Below are positions 13,665-14,164 of a DNA stretch of 14,164 nucleotides, piece after piece. The stretch lies in NCBI GenBank assembly GCA_035687255.1, contig DASRYI010000010.1:1-14164 (forward strand). Direction: 5' to 3'. A program made the translations under genes and the position numbers. This DNA comes from JAKEHA01 sp035687255 (GTDB lineage Bacteria; Krumholzibacteriota; Krumholzibacteriia; WVZY01; JAKEHA01). Under the pieces are notes generated by a model. That model ran no database searches. It was not told where the DNA came from and worked only from the letters and a program-made list of their open reading frames with translations. The first letter of the stretch is position 1. Every line of letters starts with the position of its first letter.

Positions 13665-14164
13665 TCAGGTGGACGCCGGCTGCAGCAGGGCCGCTACGGC
13701 GTTCCGGATGCCCTCGCCGCGTGCCTGCGGGCCGTAGCGGGCGTGTACGAACGCCCGGCCCTCACGGCTCAGAGAGAACGCAAAGGAAGGATCGGAAACG
13801 ATTCTCTCAATGTGACTTCTGTACTCACCGGGAGTGCCGGCGACGAGCAGGTGGCGCCCCGCTTCGAGCCCCATCCCGTCGATCGCCACCGGGGACGCCA
13901 CCACCGGTACCCCGCGCGCCAGGGCTTCCAGAATCCGGATCCTCAGCCCTCCCCCGTAGCGCAGCGGCACCACCAGGCACGCGCAGCGATCCAGGTACGG
14001 CGTCACGTCGGCGGTGTGGCCGGGCACGTCCACGTGCCGCAGTGCGCCGAAGAACTCCAGCGACGCTGGCAACGCTCCCCCGACCACTGTGAAGCGAATG
14101 CCCTCGATCGAGGCCAGCAGCGGGTGGATATCGTGGGCAAAGTACGACAGTGCATCGCGGTTGA
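13665..14164 (-). CDS. Glycosyltransferase, C-terminal part (cut by the window edge)
   Basis: The frame stays open to the right edge, so the start lies outside the window. The visible 166 residues form the C-terminal Rossmann domain of a GT4-like enzyme: near the edge SYFAHDIHPLL and IRFTVVGG, then VPGHTADVTPYLDRC, LVVPLRYGGGLRIRILEAL and GVPVVASPVAIDG, and a C-terminal arm ending LLQPAST. The GGG-x-RIRILEA segment is the nucleotide-sugar binding region. It lies 134 bp upstream of the aminotransferase ATG on the same strand, with a promoter candidate between, so it may end an earlier transcript of the same glycan locus. Confidence 0.85.
   Translation of the reverse strand, partial: NRDALSYFAHDIHPLLASIEGIRFTVVGGALPASLEFFGALRHVDVPGHTADVTPYLDRCACLVVPLRYGGGLRIRILEALARGVPVVASPVAIDGMGLEAGRHLLVAGTPGEYRSHIERIVSDPSFAFSLSREGRAFVHARYGPQARGEGIRNAVAALLQPAST

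Overview
The window is about 14.2 kb of high-GC bacterial DNA, roughly mid-60s percent GC in most genes by eye. Lipoprotein signals, a SPOR-domain lipoprotein and a Wzx/Wzy-style glycan operon suggest a diderm, Gram-negative-type organism. The secreted TQGYWKNHP-type protein would suit an environmental lineage such as Gemmatimonadota, Eisenbacteria or a relative, but this placement is only a guess.

Left part (1-3551). A minus-strand gene (34-2334) encodes a fusion of an FAD aromatic monooxygenase and an Old Yellow Enzyme-type reductase, the architecture of salicylyl-CoA 5-hydroxylase and 2-aminobenzoyl-CoA monooxygenase/reductase. It diverges from a plus-strand secreted protein (2590-3495) across a 255-bp intergenic region. 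That region holds a dyad over a predicted promoter and a hairpin-rich leader whose last hairpin covers the Shine-Dalgarno sequence. A strong terminator, readable on both strands, follows the secreted protein.

Middle (3590-5263). A tRNA-Gly/tRNA-Cys operon on the minus strand has a consensus sigma-70-type promoter. The last 33 bp of tRNA-Cys, including its CCA end, are repeated with one mismatch 1473 bp downstream of the gene. This is the attL/attR geometry of DNA integrated at a tRNA 3' end. The stretch between the repeats has lower GC and one intact gene, a predicted lipoprotein with TPR-like and HEAT-like segments. It has no integrase.

Right part (5333-14164). A compact run of minus-strand genes forms a surface-glycan cluster. 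In transcription order it holds a glycosyltransferase cut by the window edge, a DegT/StrS sugar aminotransferase, a polyprenyl-phosphate sugar-1-phosphate transferase (the committed lipid-linking step), a Gfo/Idh/MocA sugar dehydrogenase, a GT4 glycosyltransferase, a radical SAM/SPASM-like protein, two further GT4 glycosyltransferases and a SPOR-domain lipoprotein. From the aminotransferase onward the gaps are 6-31 bp, which suggests one operon. The dehydrogenase and aminotransferase together suggest an amino or diacetamido sugar. The PHPT would load the first sugar on undecaprenyl phosphate and the GTs would extend it. No flippase, polymerase or N-acetyltransferase is visible, so the locus should continue beyond the right edge or elsewhere.

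Most worth a second look: the integrase-less tRNA-Cys island and its single lipoprotein cargo, the structured leader of the secreted protein, and the radical SAM enzyme embedded among glycosyltransferases.
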